The position numbers were made by a program, and so were the translations under genes. Under the pieces are notes generated by a model, which had not been told where the DNA came from, ran no database searches, and saw nothing but the letters and a program-made list of their open reading frames with translations. A stretch of DNA of 64,000 nt from Alviniconcha marisindica (Eukaryota > Mollusca > Gastropoda > Provannidae): positions 177,501-241,500 of the forward strand of contig JABMCL010002342.1 in NCBI GenBank assembly GCA_018857735.1. The letters are read 5' to 3'. Numbering within the stretch: the stretch's first letter is position 1; each line of letters opens with the position of its first letter. Shown in pieces: positions 21,404 through 32,700 of this stretch.

Positions 21404-23975
21404 CAAAAACAAAACAAACTTTTAAAAAACTTTAACAAACTGGGTAATTTACAGAGAGCAGGGGAAGGGCAGGGATAAAATTAAGCTTAAGAAAAACGAC
21501 AATATCAACAAGGAAAAAGAAATTAGTACATAAAATTTAAAGAAATTAGTACATAAAATTTAAAAAAAAAAAAAAAAATACAAAACAACACACACACACA
21601 CAACAACAACTACCAAAAAAAATATAAACAAATTAATAAGTAAAAGATATAGAAGGAATATATACATATACACACATTCATGTATATACACAGACATGTA
21701 TGCACATATTACACACACACACGCGCGCGCGCGCGCGCCACACCCCTCCTCCACATACACATACATGGCAATGATGTGGCAATGAATATTCTAATAGCGC
21801 TGCAATGATAACAATATACTACCGCTACTACCGCTAATACTATGAACAGAAATTGGAAAGATAAAAGGAATAAAACATTTAAATTAATATTTTGTATACT
21901 TAGCACAGAGTATACAATCAAGACAAGAAATGTACCTCACCATCCAAGGAAAATATATCCATATATTTAAAACATAATTGCACGCACACGCCTGGGCGTG
22001 CGCACACACTTATACATAAACACATAAAATGCCAGGTGTATCAAACATTAGGAAACTAAATACTGTACGGTTCAAGACTGAAAACTTATATGTTACATTC
22101 AGTACGAAAATGTTGAAGAGCTTTAGATTTGAATGTGCTCACTGAGCATGCTATTTTAAGACTTCTAGGTAGCACATTCCAACAAAAGGATCCAGAATAA
22201 GCAAAACTCATCTTATAAATGTCAATTCTTGTTTTGGGCAAAATAAGAATGCTGTTCCGTGAACTATGGTCGTTGCGCGCTCCAGTGCGGACAAGCTGTC
22301 TCAGATATTGGGGTGATTTGTTATGGATAACTTTATGCACTAAGATACATTTATTACACTGAAGACGCTCTTTTAAAGGTAATGGACCATATGAAATGTG
22401 CCCTCGTCCAGTTAGCATTGGCGAAGCAGCACAAAGAACTTTGACTGCACGTTTGTGTACAGCTTTAAGTTTTTTGATATGTACATCACTGCAGCCATCC
22501 CATACATTAGAGACATAATTAATTCTGGACATAATGTGAACGTGAAAAAACGTATTACAAGCTTCACTGTTACAAAAGTGTCTGAGGCGAGAGAGCAGAT
22601 ACACATTTTTAGCAACAGCGTTAGTAATACTGTTAATATGAGCTTGCCATTTAAGTTGGTCATCAAGAATAACGCCAAGGTGACGATGTTCTGAAACTTG
22701 CTCTATTACCTGTGAATTCAACATGAGACAAAGAGGAGGTATACCACGCTGATGCTTTTGACGCGTGGCTACTACCATACTTTTAGTTTTCTCTGGGTTG
22801 AGCAACATTGCATTCGCAGAACACCATTCAGTTACTTCTTGGATACTTGGCTGCAGCTTAGCATTTATAGCAGCTATGTTATTTCCAGAAGCAGAAAGAG
22901 ACGAATCATCAGCAAACATGTCACAATCAACTTCAGTAGATGAAATACTCAACGGGAGATCATTTATATAAATACTGAAGAGAAGAGGTCCAAGAACAGA
23001 CCCCTGTGGAACTCCAACTTTGACAGAGCCCTCAGGTGAATAATGTCCAGCAACAAATATTTTCTGTTTTCTTTGGCTAATATATGATTAAAAAAACTGA
23101 ATGGCATTGTCGCTTAACTGATACGTTTTCATCTTTTTCAATAAAATCTGATGGTCTATAAGGTCAAAGGCTTTTTTGAGATCTAAAAAGACAACACCAT
23201 TCAACTTTGAGTCATTTATGGAGGATAGTAGCCTGTCAACAAGACAGGTAAGTGCTGACTGACAAGATATTTGAGCAGGTGCTTGTGCACGTGCTTCTCA
23301 AAGTGTTTAAAGATTGAAGACAAAACAGAAATGGGACGATAATTATTGATGTCAGTTAAATCTTTCGCTTTTGGGAGAGGAACTACTTTTGCCGTTTTCA
23401 AGTCTGAAGGAAAACAGTTGTGGTTGATACATAAATTATAAACATATGCTAGGTGTTGAACAATGTATGGTAAAGAAAGCATAATAATTTTATTACTAAT
23501 TCCATCACAACCAGAGGTATTTTTGCTACCAACACTGGAAACATATTTACGAACTTCATAAGCTGTAATTTCAGGGATGATGAAAGTGTCATCAAATTTA
23601 AGCCTTTTTGTGCAAAAATTCTTCAGTTCATCGGAACATTGATAATCTCCCCGACGCGTTTTAGTTAATGTTTTCGCTAGAGACAAAAAGTGATCATTAA
23701 ATACCTCCGCAGTTAAAGTACTTGTTATATTCTGTTTACAAGAAAAATTCTTGGTAAGAGCATTCAAGCTTTCCAAACCAAGCAAGTGTTGTCAGTTTGG
23801 TTGGACACAATTTTCTCAAAATATGTCTTTTTTGCCTGCCTGACTAAATATTTCACATGTCTTCTTTGCTTTTTAAATTCAGTGTAGTTTTTCTGCTTCT
23901 TAAATCGGTCCCTTTGTTTCATAGCCTGCAATATTCTAACCACACAGGGCTCGGTACTAAAAACGATCACCACAC
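21059..23975 (-). mobile_element. 5'-truncated non-LTR retrotransposon, minus strand
   Basis: The minus-strand element has its 3' end at about 21059, where GAGAAATAAAGTTCAATC is followed by AAATCGATC. Its 3' untranslated region (21059-22085) holds A-rich, (CA)n and CGCG tracts. Reverse transcriptase sequence spans 22086-23973. The 5' edge is near 23975 with no endonuclease seen, consistent with 5' truncation. It abuts the RNase H LINE remnant, whose 3' part is missing, which suggests nested insertion or recombination. Clade is uncertain; the layout is that of Jockey/CR1-group elements. Confidence 0.8.
22086..23973 (-). pseudogene. Reverse transcriptase of non-LTR element (broken)
   Basis: Visible motifs in order on minus: a basic N-terminal linker (KQRDRFKKQKNYTEFKKQRR, 23764-23973), NNYRPISVLSSIFKHFEKHV, FLDLKKAFDLIDH, GVPQGSVLGPLLFSIYINDL (about 22960-23017), the catalytic FADD (22906-22917), then a thumb and C-terminal region (KTKSMVVATRQKHQ, HRHLGVILDDQLKW, KLKAVHKRAVKVL). 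Breaks: a frameshift near 23765-23785, a frameshift with loss of roughly 15-20 residues of the second RT block near 23250, and an in-frame TAA at 23088-23090. The last 288 codons (22086-22952) remain open. It is not functional as it stands. Confidence 0.88.
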
Positions 23976-24094
23976 TTGCCCACTATAATGGGAGTAAAGG
24001 AGAAACGCGTGGTGCACAAACAACAGATCAATGAGATGTGCGCTGTACACCGAGCGTGCGTGCTTGGGCGCTAGGTTGCTTCTACAGTCATATA

Positions 24095-24188
24095 TTAGTA
24101 CCCACACTCCGAGCATCGCTTTCCGGCACCTTCCTCCAAAGGTTGAAGGAAGGATGTCGTAAACCAGTAGGTAGGTAGGCAGTGTGCT
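24095..24188 (+). repeat. Retroposon tail with (AGGT)n end
   Basis: Contains GAGCATCGCTTTCCGGCACC, TTCCTCCAAAGGTTGAAGG, AAGGATGTCGTAAACCAG and TAGGTAGGTAGG. The first part recurs at 24860-24925 (reverse) and 57075-57120. The last part recurs at 57430-57470. Confidence 0.6.
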
Positions 24189-24345
24189 CAATGTCCTCAG
24201 ATGTCAGTTGACATATTAGGGACAAGCTGTGAGACCAATGCCGAAGCACGGTTCAGTATAGCTTTACGTCCACGGAAAGCAGAAGGCTCGTTAGGACGGA
24301 CAGCCCAGGACGGCCACCTCGACTCTCACACAGCTGCTGACCTAA
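24189..24345 (-). mobile_element. Short retroposon with (TCATCA)n tail, copy 2
   Basis: Same order as 12768-12975: AATGTCCTCAGATGTCAGTT, GACATATTAGGGACAAGC, AATGCCGAAGCACGG, CTTTACGTCCACGGAAAGC, GGACGGCCACCTCGACTC. GATGATGATGAAGTG at 24353 is the tail of the next copy, so copies sit nearly head to tail. Confidence 0.75.
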
Positions 24346-24349
24346 AAGA

Positions 24350-24505
24350 CCGATGATGATGAAGTGTTGCTAATGTCCTCAGATGTTGTGACATACTAGG
24401 ACAAGCTGAGACCATTCCGAGCAGGTTCAAAGTTACGTCGGAAACCAGAGGCTCGTTAGGGCGGACCCAGGACGGCCACCTCGACTTCACACAGCTCTGA
24501 GCCTG
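24350..24505 (-). mobile_element. Short retroposon with (TCATCA)n tail, copy 3 (eroded)
   Basis: The same layout with many one-base deletions (for example AGTTACGTCGGAAACCAGAG, GGCGGACCCAGGACGGCC). The density of small deletions compared with neighbours 5' and 3' is striking and could be assembly or sequencing noise. Confidence 0.65.
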
Positions 24506-24584
24506 TAGTGTACAGTGCTTGAGTTTGACTCAAGTCCCGAACTCGAGGGCGACGGTCGTAGTAGGTAGGAGGTAGTAGGTAGTT

Positions 24585-24649
24585 GCTAATGTCCTCAGAT
24601 GTCAGCTGACATATTAGGGACAAGCTGGGACCAATGCCGAAGCATGGTT

Positions 24650-24727
<78 letters not shown>

Positions 24728-24815
24728 GCTTTACGTCCACGGAAACCAGAAGGCTCGTTTGGACGGACAGCTCAGGACGGCCACCTCGACTCTCACACAG
24801 CTCCTGAACTATGAC
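24585..24815 (-). mobile_element. Short retroposon with (TCATCA)n tail, copy 4, with internal (TA)n expansion
   Basis: The copy is standard except that the CAATATAGCTTTACG junction has expanded to about 35 TA repeats (24651-24727). The TATA seed is present in other copies as CAATATAGC. Confidence 0.75.
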
Positions 24816-24859
24816 CGCGTCGGCGGACAGTGCGCGGAGATAAAGAGTAACCAAATCAG

Positions 24860-24925
24860 TAACCAATCAGTGGCGTAACCAAATCTGGCAGAGTTTGGAG
24901 GAAGGTGCCGGAAAGCGATGCTCGC
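24860..24925 (-). repeat. Dispersed repeat fragment (CTTTCCGGCACCTTCCTCC family)
   Basis: On plus: TCTGGCAGAGTTTGGAGGAA, GGTGCCGGAAAGCGATGC. It is the reverse of 57075-57120 and related to 24095-24145. From 24926 to 25320 there is GC-rich sequence with an open frame on each strand but no recognisable domain. Confidence 0.55.
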
Positions 24926-25324
24926 AGTGCGCACTCAACCAACCCCACTGGTTCACGACATCCTCTGAAGGACGGGGCTGGGAAGCAAGGCTCGGAGCTT
25001 GCGTCCTCGTGCAGACGGTGGCGGGCGGTGAGATGAAAGGAGTGGCAACTCGGTGGCAGGGCCGTCTGGTCTCTAGGCGGCTCCCTTTTGATCGCCGTCC
25101 AAGCCGCCCTCCACCGCCCCTCCGCCGCTCGCGTTGCACACGTGTGCAAGTGCCGAGGGAAAAGACTTCTAGTTGTTGCTTTAAACATGGTCTCGCGCGA
25201 AATTCGAGATTAAAACAAGCGGACGAAATTCGGCCTGATCGGCATGCATTTCTTCCTCTGTAAACACACTTACTTACATTTTATTAGATTTAAAGGTCAT
25301 TTTATGCACACGACTTTCCGGCTG

Positions 25325-25604
25325 GGCCCTTTAACGTCCACAGAAACCATAAGGTTTATTAGGGACGGGGAGAAGGGGGGTACGGAGTTGGGGGGAGAGG
25401 TAGATTACATAGGCTTACTTATTGCTACACTGTCACCTCCAGAATGACTCCTGCGTGAAGGTGGGCAGCGATGAGAGCCATTTCATTAATTGTGAGGGGA
25501 AAAAGTCACAAGAGAGTGTCCACAGACCACAATTTTTGAAGAGAAAGGAGAGCCGAAGCGGATTTGAACCTAACCAGCCTTACCGCTAGGCCAACTCTGC
25601 TCAC
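25325..25604 (-). mobile_element. tRNA-derived SINE, minus (head deleted)
   Basis: On plus: TTTAACGTCCACAGAAACC, AAGGTTTATTAGGGACGGGG, the body TGTCACCTCCAGAATGACTC and CATTTCATTAATTGTGAGG, then GCCGAAGCGGATTTGAACC joined directly to TAACCAGCCTTACCGCTAGG. The anticodon arm and neighbours (about 30 bp) are deleted compared with 19571-19650. Sequence from 25605 to 25890 has no assignable feature. Confidence 0.82.
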
Positions 25605-25894
25605 TTTGTTGCTGTGATCGGGGCTGTCAGTTTAAAGGGGAACCTAATCGAAGGCGGGGGGTGGGGGAGTGAAGGGGGAGTTGGCAAAACTTCTTTTTTT
25701 AACGGCGATCTAACGTTAAAACTATTATCTTGATGTTCTAACGTTATCTAACGTTAAAACTATGTATGTATTATACATGATCTTGATGTTCATGGAGAGG
25801 TGGGGACTGACTGCAGGTTGTAGAGACTGAGGCATCACTGACTGAGTGGTCGACTTCGGAAGGACTCGAGTGAAAGGCCTGACTGAAACGGCTG

Positions 25895-25995
25895 AAGTGT
25901 TGCTTTACGTCCACAGAAACCGTAGGCTTATTCGGGACGGGAGCCCAGGACGACCACCTCGACTTTCAGTCACACAGCTCCTGAGCTCTGTCTGA
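25895..25995 (-). repeat. Short retroposon fragment, minus
   Basis: TGTTGCTTTACGTCCACAG, AAACCGTAGGCTTATTCGGG, GACGACCACCTCGACTTTC, CACACAGCTCCTGAGCTC. Like 26050-26165 and 63870-63965, it has the GAGCTGTGTG front of the (TCATCA)-tailed family joined to a CTTATTAGGGAC-type core. Confidence 0.65.
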
Positions 25996-26049
25996 AACAG
26001 AGGTAAGGAAGAAAGTTTTATTGCAGAGACTGTATGGGATCGTTGCTGG

Positions 26050-26165
26050 TTGATTGAAGTGTTGCTTTACGTCCACAGAAACCATAGGTTTATTAGGAAC
26101 GGAAGCCCAGGACGTCCACCTCGATTTTCACACAGCTCCCTGCTGAGCTCTGCCCAGTGGGGTGT
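26050..26165 (-). repeat. Short retroposon fragment, minus
   Basis: AGTGTTGCTTTACGTCCAC, AGAAACCATAGGTTTATTAG, CCAGGACGTCCACCTCGAT, CACACAGCTCCCTG. Same type as 25895-25995 and lying beside it. Confidence 0.65.
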
Positions 26166-26211
26166 AAGTTCAGTTCCTGAGCTCTGAATGTATGGGAAAA
26201 GGAGTGAAAGA

Positions 26212-26390
26212 TGTTGATGAAGTGATGCTTAATGTCCTCAGATGTCGGTTGACATATTAGAGACAAGTTGTGACCAATGCCGAAGTACGGTTCAATAATT
26301 CTTTACGTCCACAGAAAGCAGAAGGCTCGTTAGGACGGACAGCTCAGGACGGCCACCTCGACTCTCACACAGCTCCTGAACTATGAGGAG
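26212..26390 (-). mobile_element. Short retroposon with (TCATCA)n tail, copy 5
   Basis: GTTGATGAAGTGATGCTTAA, TGTCCTCAGATGTCGGTTG, GACCAATGCCGAAGTACGG, CTTTACGTCCACAGAAAGC, GGACGGCCACCTCGACTC, CACAGCTCCTGAACTATG. Full length compared with copies 2 and 4. Confidence 0.77.
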
Positions 26391-26628
26391 TGAAAGAGGA
26401 CATGGGGATGGAGCTGTGGTGCTTGTGTTGCGTCAGTGTAACTTTTTAAAGACCAACCCAAGAGGCCCGGCGGTGCAGCAGGCGTCCCAGGTGTTTTGTG
26501 CTTTGGATTCCACGAATGATCACCTTACTAGTCATAAACGTCGCCTTGCAAATCAGTTTAACATTAAATCAGCGGGGCGCTTGAAACATGATACAAAATT
26601 ATTGATTTTAAGCTCTGCTCAGTTAATC

Positions 26629-27008
<380 letters not shown>

Positions 27009-27011
<3 letters not shown>

Positions 27012-28305
27012 CAATCTATGTTACATGCTAGACAAAACACATTTTGAGAAGGTGGTTGTATAAGCTTTTGTAATTAAGATTGATTGAACCGACGTCTACT
27101 CGGTCGCAGTGTCAGTCAGTCATAACTCACTACAGAGCCAGCTGCTTATACTTTCTTAGGTCTTAATGTCCTCGGATGCCATACGACATATATTAGGGAC
27201 AAGCAGTATTAGTAGCCAACTGCTGACAAGCTTATGTTACGACTAGTCAGGTCGGTCGCCAGCGGACAGCGGCCGGAGTTTACCGACGACTGACTGAGCC
27301 GGCAACCAGGTTTGCCGAAGTTCGGCAGTCCCGACCGACTGAGAAGACTGGGCTCGTGACTGAGTGAGCTGTATTCCCCTAAGATCCACTCGTGCTAGGT
27401 TATATTACAATGTCAACAATTTCAACTTCAGTCGGGAACAGACTGTGAGCCAACGAAGGGAGAATGTGGGCCAGCAAAGTACATATACAGCTTATCTCGA
27501 AAAACGTGTAGCCTAGCTGTACATGGTGGACTGCTCAGTCAAGACTATGAAAGAGAGAGCGGCGGCTTCGGCCGCGGTGCTTTCCAAACCTTGACTGAGG
27601 TGGGTTCGGCGTACACTGGCAAATAATTAGAAACGGAGGAAGACCTTTCCCAGGCGTGAGCAGGCATGATATTGTCGTTCAGTCACAGTTCAGATCCATA
27701 ATTGCCATTTCAAGCCTTGCCGCATGTTCATATGAGTAAGTTTACCTTTTCTGGGGCGGAGGCAACGCGGCCGCAAAGGTGTGTGTCACTTGTGTGCTGG
27801 ACGAGTGTATCGGCCAGGCAGAGTGCAGGGGAGCTGGAGGGGAAGGGGGGGGGGGGGGGGGGGGGGGGGGTACTTGTGTGTAGTCGTCACACAGTCAGTT
27901 AATCGCCTCATCAGATAGGCTGCTATAAAGCAAGTATTCAAAGCCACTAGTTGATGTTTTTGTAATACTACACACCAGCAAGATTTGTGCTTGTACTGGC
28001 GTGAATGAAAAGCGGAGTAGCTATGAAGCGCGCACACCTAACGTGAGCTCGAAGCGCACAGTAAAACGGAACCCGTTAACTGTCAAACCAAGAAAAAAAT
28101 GATAACCAGATATATCTAAAACGTATAGTTCGAATCAAAAGTGTGCTGGTACACACTTACACGTGCTGACTCGCCGGGGGGAGTGGTTTCGGTGGATCGG
28201 ATCTTATTTGCATATCAACTCAAGAAGCCATTGGAACAAAAGGACGCATGCGCGGCTTTCGAGAGAGCAGAAGATACAAAGTCCGATTGGAAGGACAGGC
28301 ACAAA
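27009..28305 (+). promoter_or_regulatory. 5' flank and presumed 5'UTR/promoter of the A1CF-like gene
   Basis: No repeat family dominates here apart from a retroposon scrap at 27160-27210 and a G-run at 27846-27870. GC and CpG content are higher at 27230-27620, as at many animal promoters, but no core promoter motif can be assigned. In the frame of the coding exon an upstream stop (TAG, 28126-28128) closes the frame, so translation must start after it. A non-coding first exon upstream is possible. Confidence 0.3.
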
Positions 28306-29004
28306 ATGACTCGTTTCCTTTCAACGTTTGCAGAAGCCGACATGGATTCGTTGAAGGGAACTCCGAGTGAGAGCGGGCTTCTTGCCTTGATTGAAAGGAC
28401 AGGATTTCCTATGGTCCAAGAGAACGGACAGAGAAAGTTCGGGCCGCCACCATCATGGGAAGGACCCCCACCTCCAAGAGGCTGCGAAATTTTCATTGGA
28501 AAAATTCCCAGAGACATCTACGAAGATGAATTGGTTCCTGTTTTTGAAAAAGTTGGACCCATTTATGAGTTTCGGCTCATGATGGACTTCAGTGGTTCCA
28601 ACAGAGGATATGCATTTTGTATGTATACCAACCGAATGGATGCAAAAAGAGCCATCAAAGAGTTGAATAATTACGAAGTGAAAAAGGGTCGTCTGCTTGG
28701 CGTCTGCAGTTCCGTAGACAACTGCAGACTTTTTGTTGGCGGAATACCCAAAAACAAAAACAGAGAAGACATTCTGACAGAAATGTCAAAAGTAACAGAC
28801 GGTGTTGTAGATGTCATTGTATATCCAAGTGCAGTGGACAAAACAAAGAATCGCGGGTTCGCATTCGTGGAGTACGAGAGTCACAGATCAGCTGCTATGG
28901 CACGTCGAAAATTGATTCCGGGCCGTATTCAGTTATGGGGTCATCAGATTGCTGTGGATTGGGCAGAACCAGAGCAAGATGTGGATGAAGACACGATGTC
29001 AACG
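28306..29004 (+). CDS. A1CF: A1CF-like exon 1: N-terminus, RRM1 and RRM2
   Basis: Residues 1-233. The family signature ([19 protein letters not shown]) before RRM1 is present, as are intact RNP motifs in both RRMs and [13 protein letters not shown] after RRM2. The exon ends ACG|GTATGA in phase 0. The frame stays open upstream of 28306 to the stop at 28126, but no earlier ATG exists. Confidence 0.95.
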
Positions 29005-29706
29005 GTATGATTCTCTCTTTCCCTCCAACCTCCCCTCCTCAGTCCCATCCCTGTCTTCCACGGCATGGTCTCGCACAGTCACACACACATACACACACAC
29101 GCGCGCGCGCATAACCACAATGTCCAACCGTAATATCTATTTAAAAAAATAATATATATATATAATTTTAAAAACAAAAAAAAGAAGAAGAAAAGGGACT
29201 TTTTTGTTGTTTTTTAACTCGGCAATGCCATGCTGATGCTTCCATGACTGATACTTGCATTTCTGTGTAATTCAAGCAGAACAGAATGTGTAAAATGTTT
29301 TTGCACAAGGTTAGATCTACTCAATGATCAGTTTGAAAGTAAAGGGAGACAGGGCAATCAATATAAGGTGCAGTAAATGAAATACATGTTCAAATGTATT
29401 TCAACCTGTTGCACTCCCAGGGGGATTTCTTTTCTCATAATAATTAGGAGCAGGCTTTAAGACTACTTACTTGACACTTGTCTTAGTACTTAACTTTTAC
29501 AGATATAAAAAGGCACCTGGAGTTAGACAAGTCTTCTTCCACCCATTGCCAGTATCTTGGCATAAATTTCCTCCTCCTCCATTAAATTGAGGATGGCCAT
29601 CTTTTAATACTTTATATCATTGCAGGTTAGGCAAATGGTATTAATTGTTCTCATTGTATATTTAAAAAAATTCTAATAACATTTGAATGGAATCTTTTAA
29701 CTCCCC

Positions 29707-29737
<31 letters not shown>

Positions 29738-32700
29738 ACATACAGACACACACTTGAACTTAATTGGAATAATTGTGTCAATATAAGTTAGAGTGTTGTA
29801 AAAACTAAAAAAGATTGATTGCAGTATTCAAGGTCAAGGTAACAGCAGTGCTTAAAATTTTCAATAAATGTTCATCCATATAATATTTTCTCAACTGTTA
29901 AACTTTTTGTGACCAAACAGGTCAAGAGTCATCACAAGTGCCATGAGAAAACTGAAAAGACTGATTTGCTATCTTCAAGTTCAAGGTCACAGTGAGGGGT
30001 TATAATAAGATTAATAGAAAACCAAAAGGCTGATTTGCTGTCTTCAATGTCAAGGTCACAGTGAGGGGTTATAATAGAAACAAGAAATAAAAACTAAAAA
30101 AGGGATGACTTTCCACTATATCTTCTAAACTGCTTATTCTTTTGAAACCAAATTTAATGATGACAAGTAGACAGTACATGATCATGATTCATATGCCAGT
30201 GTTTTATGGTAAAAGTGGATTGCTGTGTTAAGTGTTAGTGTTACACTTACAGCAGATTCAAATGTAAATGAATACATATGTTCAGTATCTTCCTAGTTCT
30301 TAGGCACTGTTAAACCATAGGCCTAGGGTGGGGGCTGTAATGAAGTAACTTGGTGTTTTATGCGCAGTCAACCATTACGGTTATATTTTATAATATATTA
30401 CGGTAAGGTGTAATAAAGGTTATTGCTAAAATCCATTAAGACAATGAGAGTGATTACATTGTTTAATTGTCATAGTCTTGTTTTTTTCGTTGTTTGTAAT
30501 ATTAACACCACATTTATTGTTTTCAGGTGAAAATACTGTATGTGAGGAATCTCATGCTCACAACAACAGAGGAGACACTGAAAGAAGTCTTTTCACAAGC
30601 TGCAGGCGGCCGTGAAATCGAACGCGTCAAGAAAATCAGGGACTACGCTTTTGTGCACTTCAGGTCTCGTGAGGATGCCTTGAAGGCAATGAATGTAACA
30701 AATGGTAAGTAAGTGTTGATATTATGTTGTTGTTTTTCTTTTTTCTGACCATTTTATTGAACACATGAAGTGTGTCAGTCAACATTTGTCAGATAGATCT
30801 ACTCATCTGGATATTATAATTGACATTCAGCAGTTGGTCCACCACAAAGGTCATATCAGGGTGTATGTGTAGTAAAATTTTATTCGCTAACACTGTACCT
30901 AGCAGAAGTGAAAGCCTGATTCATAGTTTCTGAAGGTAGACTGATGATTCAGGGAGACAGAATTCCCACCAGTGTGAAGTGCAACAGCAACTAAACTTTG
31001 CTGGGAAAGGGGGCATCATCATTGACGGCATTATGTGCATTATTTATGTTGTTATTGTTGACATCTATGGTCCCAGAGGATCATGGAAAAGTGCAATAAC
31101 AACAACATGTATACATGTTATGGCCTGCACAATGGTGATGCTTTTCCCCACAAACTTGAATGAAGTAGAACTTTACATGGTGAGCAATGGGAGGAGAGAA
31201 ATGGAGAGGGCAGAAGGAAATAATTATCAGCACTCTCTCAGCTGGACTCAACATTCGCCTGCAGTAACTGCAAAAAGGGCTGCTGTTCCTGGGTTGGACT
31301 GTACAGCTACTGCCAACCCTGCACAAGAGCATACAAATAACAATGGACTGACCCATGGCTCAGTTTTGCCATTTTCTGTGTGCATACTAAACACTAACAA
31401 AACTTGATGTCTTCAGAAGAACTCTAGTAAATTTGTTCTTAAGTGCATTTCCACCATTTGGTATTTTATAAACTGTCAACTGTTAGTTAAGCTGACAGCT
31501 AACTCCCAGTCAACCCCAGGTTCAGGATTATTATTCAGGTCACAAGTAAAGTCTCATTTTCCATTCATGACAAACGTCACATGCTACGCTTGTTGAAGAG
31601 AATTGGCATCGCTTTTATAGAGGTGAATGACCAGGGTCGGTAAAAGTTAGACAATGAAAATTCTTAGTTGTGGTAGTAAAACTGAATGAAATAACAAAAT
31701 AACCTGTAAAAAATAATTTTTTAACAGTTTAAAAATATTTTCATGAAAATTAGTTAATTGCACTGATGATTTTAGTGTTGAATCAAGAATTATTCTCATT
31801 CTGTTTATATATATGTCTTGAACAACAAGTGTAATGTAGTAAAAAGTATTACCATCTTTGAATCGTCAACACAGTCTGTTGGTACAGTCTCCCCAAATGG
31901 AGTTAGAACTACAATAAAAGTTGTTTTTTTAAATGCTAACCCATTGGGTTAACAATAATAAGATACAAAATTTCCCCCAAAGCCCATAGGAATGTGTAGT
32001 TAGCCTTTGATTTTCCTCCTAGAATATTTATGGAAATATTTTTGTCATTTCAAACTCAACCCTTTTCACACTATCACAGTCTTCCTCAGTTTTACTTTTT
32101 TCCAAATTGAAATCAGATGCAGGATGGCATTTGTTTTGCAGATGCAGCTGCTCTGATTTCTTCTATGATGATTGAGATTTTTTGTGTTAATTCACATAAA
32201 TCATAGGCAGAATTGTGATTCACTCAAGGTGCTAGTGGTTTTGGTTTTAACTCTGCGCATTTTTACCCACCTCCAGCAACCCAGAGAGTACATTTCTGCA
32301 GGCATTTATATATTATGGCAAATAGCCTGGAACCCTTGCATAAATGAACACTGCATGTTCAGGGTACATATGCCAGAGCACTGTTAATTGCTGGTTACTG
32401 AAATCCTTAGTTTACATGGTGTAGTGTTAAACTTCAACCTGTTCAAGTGATAAGTGGATGAATTTATTCTGTCAGTGTAGGTCATATCATTTTTGACCTG
32501 CCCAAGTGCCACAAAAAAGCAATGTATCTCCACGACTCCAGAGATAGCATTGTTCAACTTTACTCATTTTTTATGGCAGTAATAATATTAGTATTGTGCA
32601 GCTTTAATCATTTTTTTATGGTGGAGGGCTCTTGTGTCATGTGAGCATATTGGTTATTTCATTGGCATGTCCACCTCAGTACCAGACTACCATGTTTCAT

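Noticed and set aside
24856..25263. Open frames of 110-122 codons on both strands
   Set aside because: GC-rich region containing a dispersed repeat end; overlapping frames on both strands and no recognisable domain.
28141..28305. N-terminal extension of the A1CF-like protein starting at a GTG
   Set aside because: There is no ATG between the in-frame stop at 28126 and 28306; the extension does not resemble the family N-terminus.
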